64,000 bases of DNA, taken from positions 10,367,631 through 10,431,630 of the forward strand of contig NC_061080.1 in the NCBI RefSeq assembly GCF_021917145.1, in the 5' to 3' direction. This DNA comes from Hypomesus transpacificus (taxonomy: Eukaryota > Chordata > Actinopteri > Osmeriformes > Osmeridae). The position numbers were made by a program, and so were the translations under genes. The notes under the pieces are model-generated. The model ran no database searches and was not told the origin of the DNA. It worked only from the letters and a program-made list of their open reading frames with translations. Below are positions 30,363-40,816 of this stretch, piece after piece; the first letter of the stretch is position 1; each line of letters begins with the position of its first letter.

Positions 30363-33168
30363 TCATTCACACTGTTGTTTCTCTCCTGTGTGTTTTTTCA
30401 TGTGACGAACAAGATTACCTTTGAGAGCAAATATTTTGTTACATTGTTGACACTGAAAAGGATTCTCGCCTGTGTGTCTTTTCATGTGACTTACAAGAGT
30501 ATTTTTGTAAGAAAATCGTTTGTTACATTGTTGACACTGAAAAGGTCTCTCTCCAGTGTGTGTTCTTATGTGTTGAAGAAGATTACCTTTGAGAGAAAAG
30601 CATTTGTTACATTGTTGACACTGAAAAGGTTTCTCTCCTGTGTGTCTTGTCATGTGTTTAAGAAGATTACCTTTGAGAGAAAATCTTTTTTTACATTGTT
30701 GACACTGAAAAGGTTTCTCTCCTGTGTGTGTTCTCATGTGCGAAATCAAATGAGATTCAGATGTAAAAGTTCTGTTACATTGTTGACACTGATGTCTTGT
30801 TTTTACTCTGTGACTTCCCTGTGGTCTATTGTCCCTTGGAAGAGCCTCATTGTTTTGTGTTCTGTTCTGTAAAAGCAGCACTCCTCCATGTTCCTCCTCC
30901 AAACTCTGAGCTGCAGGACAGTCTGGAGCTACAACAGAGAGGGGCTGTGAGTCACCGCTTGGTTCTGGTGCAGCAGAGTCTTGTACATGAGGCTGTACTT
31001 TGATTTGCTCCTCAGTTGTGTTGATAAGAAGAGAGTCTCCTTCTCTGTCCTCCACTTTAACAGTCTGGTCAACATTTGAACATTCAAAGGAACCCTCCTC
31101 ATCAGAATAATGTTCCACACTGAGAGAAGTGAATATGGAGTCTGTAGTTTCAGACTGCAGTCCTTGGTGCTGCTCTTCCTCCTGACTGGTCCACAGCTCC
31201 TGTTCCTCTTTTATCTGTTGGGGCTCCGGGAGAGAGAGCTGCTGCACTTCTGGGGACAGAAGATGCAAGACAACAGTTAGATGCAGCCTAACATGTCTGG
31301 CAGATAGAAACCATGTGATCAGTTTTGAGGAAAACACTGGATGATGTCAAGAAGGGCTGGTTATTTTTCTGAAGTGGTCGGCTGAGACTTATACACATGT
31401 TGTTTAGGGCAAGATATCAAACAGTAATGGTGTCAAAGGAGGGATTTGTGAAGTAATGATAACGATAACTATACTGCTAATCAATGCTGCTATACCATTC
31501 ACTACCTCAAGTATATACAATTTTGCTTTATACTAAAACATATATCCAATTGTTATCAACTGATTTAATAAACAACAGATGGGATTATGCAACCGGATGC
31601 TTCTGTGTAGTAAGATCGTACTAAAATGTAACTTTGGTGTGTGAGCAAGAATGCCGAGATCAGGCAAACTGACTTGGGAGGCAAGTTTGTGATGTTCGGG
31701 GACTGGTGTGAGCACAAAGGAAGTATTCAGCTCATGGGAATAAAGTGTCAACTTGGGAGATAAGGTGATGCTTGGACTGTAACTCTTCTCTGCTTCAGGA
31801 CGAGTCAGACTGGCTGGTCTGTTTATCTTTGGATATACAACCCCTGTTCTAGTCCCCATTCCCCTGGAGACCCTGCCCCCCCTGCACTACCTTCTCCCTC
31901 CTGCCCATGGCTCATGGATGGTCCACCCTTCGGGCAGCTGAGAGGAAATGGTCCAAAGACAGTCTGGACTTTGATGAGTATCACTCCCTCCTCTAATAAT
32001 TCTTTGCTCACATAATTGGTGCTAAAACCCACTATTTCCTGAACAAAATTAACTCTGCCTCAAACTCCCACAAACTTTTCTCTACCTTCTCCTCCATTCT
32101 TAACCCACCTTCCCCCCTGACAGCAGACAACTTCTCCTCCTTCTTTGAGGAAAAAGTTGCCGACATTAGCAGTTGGTTCCCTAAACCCACCTTTCCTACC
32201 CTCTCACTCTCTATGACTGACCCAACTAAATGTCTAAAGTCTTTCTCTCCCCTGTCCGAAGCAGAGATCTCTGACCTCATTCTCTCGCGTCGCCGCACCT
32301 CCTGTCCCCTCGATCCATTCCCCTCTCCTCTCTTTCAAACCATCTCTCCCTCCATCATAACTTATATTCTCCATGTCCTTAACTCTTCTCTTACTTCCAG
32401 CACTTTCCCCTCTGCCTTCAAACAGGCCAGAGTTACCCCTCTACTCAAAAAACCTCCCTTAACCCAGCCGTCCTTCGTTTGATCTATCCTGTGACTCTGT
32501 TTCTGTGAAGATGCTTTTGCATCATCGACTGATTCACTGCACTAGACTAAGGACATCCTGATGTGTTGTTTTCATTGTGTATTCAGTATTTGTGGTCCGG
32601 TATTTAACCATGTATCATTCTCCACTACCCAGTTTGACACTCCGTGACAAGACCTATTAGCAATTAAATAATGTATCCTAGTAGAAAATGATCTCAGGAC
32701 TCTGATCTGAACAGACGGGTTGATATTAAACAATGTAGGTCCCAGTAGATTGATAGTAATATTCACACGGGGTACAACTCCACTCCCCACTTCCTGTTCT
32801 TGGATTCAATAGTTTGCAACCTCGTGGCGGCGTTCCACGAAGTCTATGACAGGGGTGGGCAAACGTTTTGGCTCAAGGGCTACATTGAAACCAAAACACT
32901 CTATAAGCTAGTTATTTAGCGTCTGGTTGGACCAAGCCTAGGCCAAAATATGTTGCGTTCTAACTGTCCACCTACTTGTTCGTTGTATATTGATCTCCGG
33001 TGGAGTAACAATGTCCAACAATTGTTTGAGCCGCGCGCTCTCCTCCTTGGAATTATGGATTTCTTCTTGGAACTCAGCAAACGTTTTTTCAACGGCCGCG
33101 AAAATCTCCAAAGCTGCAGTTGTTAGTCTCTCACGGATAAATTCTCTAAACAAATTTTGTTTTGACAT
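30363..33168 (-). CDS. C2H2 zinc-finger gene Z5, 5 fingers
   Basis: Exon 1 is 33168-32976 (MSKQNLFREFIRERLTTAAL...; 193 nt, donor ACAA|GTAGGT instead of ACAG|GTAGGG). The finger exon is 31249-30363. Joined they give 359 residues, with the boundary codon changed from Glu to Lys. The segment PEPQQIKEEQELWTSQEEEQ and the spacer with VKVEDREGD precede five canonical C2H2 fingers. Fingers 2 and 3 share the helix SLKGNLL, and fingers 2-5 resemble Z4 fingers 2-4, so Z4 and Z5 are sister copies. The C-terminus reads through to TGEKQQCE. The intron holds an L2-like coding fragment. Confidence 0.85.
31870..32482 (+). pseudogene. L2-like LINE ORF2 fragment (linker and RT start)
   Basis: The translation reads LRAAERKWSKDS...YHSLL, then (after stops) GAKTHYFLNKI, SSFFEEKVADIS, FSPLSEAEISDLILS and ARVTPLLKKPPL, the region just before and at the start of a non-LTR reverse transcriptase. 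There are stops near 32000, and the frame ends where the RT domain should continue. It lies in the Z5 intron in opposite orientation. Confidence 0.8.
32976..33168 (-). CDS. Z5 exon 1
   Basis: 64 codons plus one base, with the family pattern MSK..LFREFIRERLTTAALEIF, FAEFQEEIHNSKEESARLKQ and LLDIVTPPEINIQRT. The last exon base is A instead of G. Confidence 0.85.
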
Positions 33169-33600
33169 TTTGGTGGAGTAAAAGTTATACTCTGCACAAA
33201 GAGGTTAGCTATTAGAACCTGGGTTCTTCCTTAATGTTTGAAAGTAGCGATGCACAACTACTGTCGGATGTCAACAACATCGAGCTTCTGTTTACTTCCG
33301 GGCAGGCTAGTCTCGGGAAGCGCATAGCTGCGTCGTTTACTGAACCAACGCATTGTCCACAACTATCAGCTAATGTCCATAGATTTCAAACGGTGGAGTG
33401 TAGAAATCAGACAACCTCCATAAAAATTATCTGTCGTTCTTCCTGAGCCCGAGTTATGTTTTCAGACAGTACAGTGTTACACCAATATTGGTCCGGGTAT
33501 ATCGTTGCAGGGGCCACCATTAAACATATTTCCAAGTAAAAGCTGTAGTTATCCAACTTATGTTCTATAAAAGTTACCAGATCGTCAAAAAAAATATAGG
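33169..33600 (-). promoter_or_regulatory. Upstream block of Z5 exon 1
   Basis: It contains TTTACTTCCGGGCAGG at 33291-33306, GTCGTTTACTGAACCAACGC, TTCAAACGGTGGAGTG and ATTGGTCCGGG in the order seen in the other units. The ETS-like ACTTCCGG is intact. Role inferred. Confidence 0.5.
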
Positions 33601-33621
33601 CTATCGATTTTAAGATTCCTG

Positions 33622-33890
33622 TATCAGATTCAAGACCCTGGTACTGACCTTCCGAGCGGTCAATGGGACTGCACCCGACTACATCAACTACATCTTGTTT
33701 AATTACATTATCTTAAGGTTCTTCCCTTTGACACTTATTTTGGTTGTTCACAATGTATGCTTCATGTTTTGGCTAGCCATAATGTTTGGGACTATCTCGT
33801 TGTTATGATCAGTGACCTATGCACTTTTGTAAAACTCTCTCTTGGAAGTCGCTTTGGATAAAAGTGTCTGCTAAATGAATAAATGTAAGT
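33622..33890 (+). mobile_element. L2-like LINE fragment, internally deleted
   Basis: TATCAGATTCAAGACCCTGG and GACTGCACCCGACTACATC (RT C-terminal codons) join directly to the 3' UTR (TTTGGCTAGCCATAATG... GGATAAAAGTGTCTGCTAAATG). It interrupts the conserved upstream block, which resumes at TTATCAAAGCAACAGGC. Confidence 0.75.
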
Positions 33891-34554
33891 TATCAAAGCA
33901 ACAGGCAACTACAGCAATTATGGTCAAATGTTGACCAATTAGTAATCTGTCAGTTGTATTGAAATGTACTGCACAAAAATACAAATGGGACAACTCAATA
34001 TTTGATGAATCCAATATTATATTATGAAGCAGTTCTAAAGCACGATTCACACCTTGTCCTTTCCCTTCTCTATTCTCAGAGGTTTGATTAGATACCTGTT
34101 CTAGATGGGTATGCATTTCATCTACAGGGACTACAATAAATAATTAGCATTAATGAAGTAAGATACAACTTGGCTAGTAAGAAAGTTCCAGTAAAACGTT
34201 TTAATGTTGAAAATATAGACAACTGTAATACAGACTATCTTCACTAAAAACTCTTTCTATTGTTTAGTATCATCTACACATCAGCTTCCCCAGGCCTCTA
34301 GGGAGATCTGTCATTCAACCTTTCAAAATATTTTTTTGAAAATGTTTTTCAAAACCATTTTTTCCAAAACGTTTTATTCATAGATTTTTTTATAAATTAT
34401 TTGTCGAAAACATTTTTTCAACCTTTCAAAATTTATTATTTTCCAGAAGAAGAAGATCCTCAGGCTTCCAGGGAGATCTGTCATTCAACCTTTCAAAAAA
34501 AATGTTGGAAAAAAAGTAGATAAAAGCATTTTGTTCCGGCTCATGTAAATGATT

Positions 34555-34665
34555 TTGGAATGACTATTTCTTCCTAGGGAAGAAGCAAAGCACATAAAAA
34601 CCCACTGGACAGGAAATAGTTCAAACACATAATTTCTCATTAGATAAACCAAACCGGTGTTCTGT
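34555..34665 (-). other. Orphan 3' block without a zinc-finger exon
   Basis: AGAAGCAAAGCACATAAAAACCC, ACTGGACAGGAAATAG and TTTCTCATTAGATAAACCAAAC are the end of the unit 3' block, but instead of a finger exon there is unrelated sequence from 34665. It marks a unit whose gene was deleted. Confidence 0.7.
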
Positions 34666-35505
34666 CGGAGTTATGGACAGTCCCCATGCGGGTTGAAAGT
34701 GATTCTTGCGAGTGCATCACAGTGTATGTCAATAAGCAGGGCCTCACATGTTAAGTTTGCACAGGGCCTCTTACCCCCCCTCCCCGGCGATGGCTCTGAT
34801 GGCATTACGTCACTGAAAAAGGGACAATTGGGGCCAAAAGTCATAGAACTTTACAACTGTAATAGGCCAGTAGGTTTATTTTAAAAGTTCAGGGGTGGAG
34901 ATTTGTTGGATACATAAGTTACAAGGATACAACAAAGATAAAGGGAATCAGATTGTTCCCGGAAATCTTCTCATTGTTTAAGGTGTGTTGAGCTGAATTA
35001 AACTACTGCATGTATCAAGACCTGCTCCGGTGTTCCAGAGAATTCAGTTCCCCATTTCCCCCTTCCTTGAGCGTGTGAGAAATCATGACGTTTTCTCTTG
35101 TTGCTTGGTTGAGCTGAATGTGATTTATATAATTGCATCTTAGCTTATTGTGTACTCCACCTACTTTCAATGAGCATACGGTACATTTCTTGATGTTGGT
35201 TAGTTAATTTGCACTCAAATACAGGATGTTGAATATAGTAAGCTGAATTGCTCAATCGTTTTCAGAGTTTGTAACAGCTAGTGCTAATCTGTCTACTGCA
35301 GCCTACAGTAGTCTACATCACTAAGGTATCCAAATTTATTTAAACTCACAATGCCTAGTTCTTTGTGAACATTGTCTTGTTCAAACGGTTGTTTAAATTT
35401 TAGTTTATTGTTATACATTTTATTACTGTGTGTGTGTCGTTTTTAACACACAACCTTACGTTTGTTGCAGGCACAAATAAACTAATGTGCTGTACGATAA
35501 CATTT
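34666..35505. other. Intergenic, no recognised gene
   Basis: AT-rich sequence with no long credible frame. The short frame at 34657-34884 lacks any recognisable motif. Confidence 0.4.
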
Positions 35506-36185
35506 ACATTACATTTACATTTATTCATTTAGCAGACGCTTTTATCGACTTAAGCGACTTCCAAGAGAGAGCTTTGCAAAGTGCAAAGGTCACTGATAAT
35601 AACAAGATCGCCCCAAAGCATTGCGGGTAGCCAAAAACAAGAAGCACACATTGTGAACAACCAAAAAATAAGTGCCAAAGGGAAGAGCCATAAGAGCATG
35701 TGGTTAAGCAAGTTACAATTAAACAACATGAATCTCTAAGTGCAAGTGTACCTGTAAAAAAAGCAAGCAACAGTAAAAATTTAAATACGATTAACTAAAA
35801 TAGAATATTTTGCAGCGAATACAACAGTTTAAATCAGTTACCACTAACCAACAAGAGCAACAAGTCTGTAAGCAAGAGTCATTGTGATCCTTGAGGAAAC
35901 TAGCATTGGGTTCAGCAAACCATTTCTAAGTACCGTTGTACTCCCGGAACAAGTGGGTCTTGAGCCTTCTCTTGAAGGTGGAGAGACAGTCTGTGTCTCT
36001 GATGGAGGTGGGGAGTTGATTCCACAACTGGGGGGCCAGGCAGTAGAAGATCTTTTCTTGGGACCGGGCGGTCTTGAGCGGTGGGACCACCAGGCGGTTG
36101 TCTGAAGAAGACGGTAGGTGGCAGGTGGGGTTGTAAGGCTGCAGGAGAGACTTGATGTAGCAGGAGAGACTTGAGGTAGGCAAGT
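35506..36185 (-). pseudogene. L2-like LINE 3' end with RT C-terminus
   Basis: On the minus strand the C-terminal reverse-transcriptase codons SLLQPYNPTCHLPSSSDNRL, VVPPLKTARSQEK, APQLWNQLPTSIRDTD and LKTHLFREYNGT (36183-35926) are followed by the 3' UTR and the reversed tail ATTTAGCAGACGC at 35528. It is 5'-truncated and parallels 42440-42992. Confidence 0.85.
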
Positions 36186-36239
36186 CAGTGTTATAATTTT
36201 AGGATACTCATCTTTCATTTATTATTTTACAGTGATCAT

Positions 36240-36741
36240 GATGTGTAACAAGCTTCATCTATACACCAGTTGTTTACACTGAGAACACAGGGGGAACTGA
36301 TTTCCCTGGAGGCCTGAGAAAGGTGGTTCTGCCCCTGTATATAACAATCTAGCAATGTATAAAGCAGTAGTGATGCTGTTGATGTATGTTAATGTGATCA
36401 TTATGAGGGGAACAGATTTACCTGGAGGCCTGAGAAAAGAAGTTCCCCCCTCCTAAGTTAAGTTTCATCTACACATCAGACTTTCTCAGGTTTACTAGGG
36501 AAATCTGTAATTCAACATTTCAAACTTTTTTTCAAAACTGCTTTTATCAACATTTTGGTAAATACGTTGGAAGGTAATTGTATCTAAGGTGGAAGGTGCT
36601 ACTTGCTTGGCACCAGCACATACAACAAGGGAGGAAGCGAAGCATATGAATACCCACAGGACAGTAATGCAATTCAAACATTTCATTTCTCATTAGATAA
36701 ACCAAACTGGTCTTCTGTCATAAAACATTACATCATTCACG
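36240..36741 (-). other. 3' flank of Z6 unit
   Basis: Two diverged copies of the ACACTGAGAACACAGGGGGAAC / TTCCCTGGAGGCCTGAG block, one GGTGGAAGGT unit, and CTTGCTTGGCACCAGCAC before the Z6 stop. Confidence 0.65.
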
Positions 36742-38276
36742 CTATGGTTTCTCGCCTGTGTGTTTTCTCATGTGACTAACAAGATTACTTTTGTGAGCAA
36801 ATTCTTTGTTACATTGTTGACACTGAAAAGGTTTCTCTCCTGTGTGTGTTCTAATGTGACTAACAAGATTACCTTTGTGGGCAAATCGTTTGTTACATTG
36901 TTGACACTGAAAAGGTTTCTCTCCTGTGTGTGTTCTCATATGACGAACAAGAACCCTTTTTTGAGCAAATCCTTTGTTACAATGTTGACACTGAAAAGGT
37001 TTCTCTCCTGTGTGTGTTCTCACATGATCATCAAATTTATATTTTTGAGCAAATCGTTTGTTACATTGTTGACACTGAAAAAGATTCTCTTCTGTGTGTG
37101 TTCTCATGTGACTAACAAAATTACCTTTGTGAGCAAATCGTTTGTTACATTGTTGACACTGAAAAGGTTTCTCTGCTGTGTGTGTTCTCATGTGACGAAC
37201 AAGAACCCTTTTTTGAGCAAATACTTTGTTACATTGTTGACACTGAAAAGGTTTCTCTCCTGTGTGTTTTCTCATGTGACTAACAAGATTTCCCTTGTCA
37301 GCAAATTGTTTGTTACATTGTTCACACTGAAAAGGTTTCTCTCCTGTGTGTGTTCTCATGTGTTTAAGAAGATTACCTTTGAGAGTACATCGTTTGTTAC
37401 AATGTGGACACTGGAAAGGTTTCTCTCCTGAGTGTGTTCTCACGTGATCAAAAAATTTATATTTCTGAGAAAATCGTTTGTTACATTGTCGACATTGAAA
37501 AGGTTTTTCTCCTGTGTGTTTTCTCATGTGAATAACAAGATTACCTTTGTCAGCAAATCGTTTGTTACATTGTTGACACTGAAAAGGTTTCTCTCCTGTG
37601 TGTGTTCTCATGTGTTTAAGAAGATTACCTTTGAGAGCACATCGTTTGTTACATTGTGGACACTGGAAAGGTTTTTCTCCTGAGTGAGTTCTCAAGTGAT
37701 CAACAAGATGACATTTCTGAGCAAATTGTTTGTTACAGTGTTGACACTGAAAATGTTTCTCTCCTTTGTGTGTTGTCATGTGTGTTCTCATGTGCATAAT
37801 AAAATAAGATTCAGATATAAAAGTTTTGTTACATTGTTGACACTGATGTATTGTTTTTCCTGTGTGACTTCCCTGTGGTATATTGTCTCCTGGAAGAGCC
37901 TCATTGTTTTGTGTTCTGTTCTGTAAAAGCAGCACTCCTCCATGTTCCTCCTCCTCCAAACTCTGAGCTGCAGGACAGTCTGGAGCTACAACAGAGATGG
38001 GCTGAGAGTCACTGTCTGGTTCTGCTTTGATTTGCTTCTCAGTTGTGTTGGTAAGTACCGAGTCTCCTTCTCTGTCCTCCACTTTAACAGTCTGGTCAAC
38101 ATGTGAACATTCAGAGGAGCCCTCCTGATCAGAGTCATGATTCGCACTGAGAGAAGTGAATATGGATTCTTTAGTTTCAGACTGAAGTCCTTGGACCTGC
38201 TCTTCCTCCTGACTGGTCCACAGCTCCTGTTCCTCTTTAATCTTTGGGGGCTCCGGTAGAGAGCGCTGCTGCACAT
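36742..38276 (-). CDS. C2H2 zinc-finger gene Z6, 13 fingers (large exon)
   Basis: The finger exon is 38276-36742 (acceptor CTAG|ATGTGCAG), about 511 codons without interruption. It begins VQQRSLPEPPKIKEEQELW, has a shortened acidic spacer (VKVEDREGD, IKAEPDSD), then thirteen C2H2 units, the longest array here. Fingers repeat in threes: fingers 8-10 and 11-13 share the order QKRV, HKGN, and 3-5 and 6-7 share LKGN, DKGN. Finger 1 is followed by an extra MTTHKGEKH. Fingers 3 and 6 have Cys for the core Phe. The only family exon 1 upstream (45594-45778) has lost its start codon. An ATG at 38313, in the intron but in frame, could start a 523-residue protein without the N-terminal domain. It may be a functional variant or a gene on the way to loss. 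Confidence 0.8.
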
Positions 38277-38389
38277 CTAGGGGAAGGAGAACAGATATTT
38301 TGCAATCCAACATGTTTGACAGCTAAAAATATGCCATTCAAAATCAAAACCTGTCAAATGGAAATGTTATTAGTCATCTTTTTCAAGTC

Positions 38390-38850
38390 ACAGAGAGCTT
38401 CACATATGGGCTTAGATTGGCACCTATAACCCACCTGAACTCTCAAGGAAGAAAAGGAAAACATGTTAGAAACTTGGGGAGGAGCAGCTGGGTGAGGGCT
38501 CCCCTCCTCCAGAGACGGTTGATGACAGAGATGCAGAGAAAGCTGGAGACAGTTAAGTAAGAGTGGAGAATATGTGGTAGGGTCTACCTTCTGTGACTCC
38601 AACATGGAGGGAACAGAGGCTAAGATGGGTGCTGACCACCTCAAGGAGCAGTCTGTATTTACAGGGTTAGTCAGGGAACAGTCTGTATTTACAGGGTTAG
38701 TCAGGGAACAGTCTGTATTTACAGGGTTAGTCAGGGAACAGTCTGTATTTACAGGGTTAGTCAGGGAACAGTCTGTATTTACAGAGTTAGTCAGGGAACA
38801 GTCTGGGTTTACATGGTTAGTCAGGGAACAGTCTGTATTTACCAGCCATT
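38390..38850. repeat. Intronic retroposon relic plus 30-bp minisatellite (Z6 unit)
   Basis: The relic (38400-38575) precedes about seven 30-bp units of TTTACAGGGTTAGTCAGGGA plus ACAGTCTGTA, the later ones diverged (TTTACAGAGTTAG, TTTACATGGTTAG). Confidence 0.85.
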
Positions 38851-39018
38851 TCACAAAGTTCCCATTAGAGGATCACTATAAATCTGACCTAAAACCTGAG
38901 TTAGTCTGAGTGATCATCTTCATCCTTTGATGAACCATGTCTATCCTGATGATGGTCTCATAATGCTACGGCCTTCACAGTCACCAGATCTCAGCTCATT
39001 CCAACACCCAAGTGATCA

Positions 39019-39138
39019 TGCCAGGAACCTCGGGGTTACCATGGACGAGCCCTCCCTCACAGCCTTTCTTTCTCAATGTCCTTAACTCTTCTCTTACTTC
39101 CGGCACCTTCCCCTCTGCCTTCAAACAGGCCAGACTTA
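39019..39138 (+). pseudogene. L2-like LINE fragment, left part
   Basis: CCAGGAACCTCGGGGTTACCATGG (RNLGVTMD) joins by an internal deletion to CTTCTCTTACTTCCGGCACC...TTCAAACAGGCCAGACTTA. It continues after the 955-bp inserted element at 40094. Confidence 0.8.
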
Positions 39139-40093
39139 TATGGAGTTAGATTAGTTTCATAATTCAAACAAACAAATGCAACACGATTCAAACAAACTTA
39201 ACACGATCCAAACAAACGTAACACGATTCATACAAACATAACACGAATCAAACAAACAAACGTAACACGATTCAAACAAACGTAACACGATTCACAAATG
39301 TATTTCGTGATTCACAAATGTAAAGCGATTCACAAATAAATGACCCTATTACATTCGTTTGCAACCTGACAAACACAAGTTACAAATCCCTGCATTCGTT
39401 GGTGTGAATCCTTGCATTCGTTCGTGTGGATTTTTGGAACTTTCCTGACGCGCTTTGATCCACAAATGCATTTTTTCTAAAAGATATCCTCAGCAGCCTA
39501 TCAGATCGTCTCTTCCAATTTTAGCCAATCACATTAACGTGTCTATGTGGACTTCAACAACCTGCCATAATGACGGACATCGTCTCCTTCAGATCACGAG
39601 CAATGTCGTCTGGTAGCATGTAGGTGAAATATTGCTTGTTAATCTTATTAAACCGATGATCATACCTGATTAAATATTGTTGAGAATGGCAGGATTCATG
39701 TTTAGTCATTTTCCGTGTTTCCTAGGCTAACGCAGAGCCCGTCTACCCACATTAGACATTCTCCGGTGATTGGCTAAAATTGGAGACATCTGATAGGCTG
39801 CAGAGGATATCTTTTAGAAAAAATGCATTTGTGGATCAAAGCGCGTCAGGAAAGTTCCAAAAATCCACACGAACGAATGCAAGGATTCACACCAACGAAT
39901 GCAGGGATTTGTAACTTGTGTTTGTCAGGTTGCAAACGAATGTAATAGGGTCATTTATTTGTGAATCGTGTTACGTTTGTTTGAATCGTGTTATGTTTGT
40001 ATGAATCGTGTTGCGTTTGTTTGGATCGTGTTAAGTTTGTTTGAATCGTGTTGCGTTTGTTTGTTTGAATTATGAAACTAATCTAACTCCATA
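39139..40093. mobile_element. 955-bp fold-back DNA element with about 390-bp inverted repeats
   Basis: It begins TATGGAGTTAGATTAG and ends with the exact inverse CTAATCTAACTCCATA. The inverted arms extend to about 39530 and 39770. GACTTA flanks both sides (39133-39138, 40094-40099), and the LINE reads through when it is removed. Each arm contains tandem ACACGATTCAAACAAACGTA-type units. The 240-bp centre has no coding frame. A 6-bp duplication and TATGG ends are compatible with the IS3EU or Dada type, which I offer only as a guess. Confidence 0.85.
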
Positions 40094-40345
40094 GACTTAC
40101 CCCTCTACTCAAAAAACCCTCACTTAACCCTGCTGTCCTCCAAAACTACAGACCAGTATCACTGCTACCCTTCTTTTCAAAAACAATTGAACGCGCTGTA
40201 GATAACCATCAAACTTTCTCTCTCACAACCCCTCTCTCAACAACCTGCATGACCCCAACCAAATTAGGCTTCAAGACACAGAAACTGCCCTCCTGTCATT
40301 CACCACTGCCCTCCAGTCTGCCAGAGCGGCTAATGTTGTGGAGAA
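40094..40345 (+). pseudogene. L2-like LINE fragment, right part (RT domain)
   Basis: TPLLKK(P)SLNPAVLQNYRPVS LLPFFSKTIERAV is readable, the first RT blocks, with frameshifts afterwards. It is continuous with 39019-39138 before the insertion. Confidence 0.8.
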
Positions 40346-40499
40346 AAGGTTGTAATTATGACAACACAAAATCAGCCGCATTTGGCTGGTGGCGGGTGCT
40401 AATTTCCATCCCTGATTTACATAATTGAAAAATGACCTTTTAATAATCTTTTTTACTTTTATATGCTATATTACTGAAAACCAGATGCAAAGCTTTTGA

Positions 40500-40682
40500 C
40501 TAAGAGTCAGATGGCTGAGCGGTTAGGGAGTCGGCCTAGTAATCAGAAGGTTGCCGGATCGATTCCCCGCCGCGCCACATGATGTTGTGTCCACTTCACC
40601 CTACTTGCCTCGGGGGGTATGTCCCTGTACTTACTGTAAGTCGCTCTGGATAAGAGCGTCTGCCAAATGACTAAATGTAAAT
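40500..40682 (+). mobile_element. tRNA-derived SINE with L2-like tail, second copy
   Basis: Head GATGGCTGAGCGGTTAGGGA and GGTTGCCGGATCGATTCC (A and B boxes), body ATGATGTTGTGTCC, tail GTAAGTCGCTCTGGATAAGA GCGTCTGCCAAATG. It is closer to a tRNA than the copy at 9655. Confidence 0.85.
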
Positions 40683-40816
40683 GATTAGGATGGCCACTAA
40701 TATGTAGAAGATATTAAGCCCAAAGTGCAAATCTGGATAATCAGGGGCTGAGGGCAAGAGAAGATTATGTGTACCGTAATTTCCGGATTATAAACCGCGC
40801 CTTTTGCTGCATTTTT

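Noticed and set aside
31533-31859. 108-residue minus-strand frame
   Set aside because: It lies antisense to the start of an L2-like fragment and has no recognisable domain; probably chance.
38649-38850. 30-bp direct repeats resembling a CRISPR array
   Set aside because: The units are contiguous without spacers, in vertebrate intronic DNA; it is a minisatellite.
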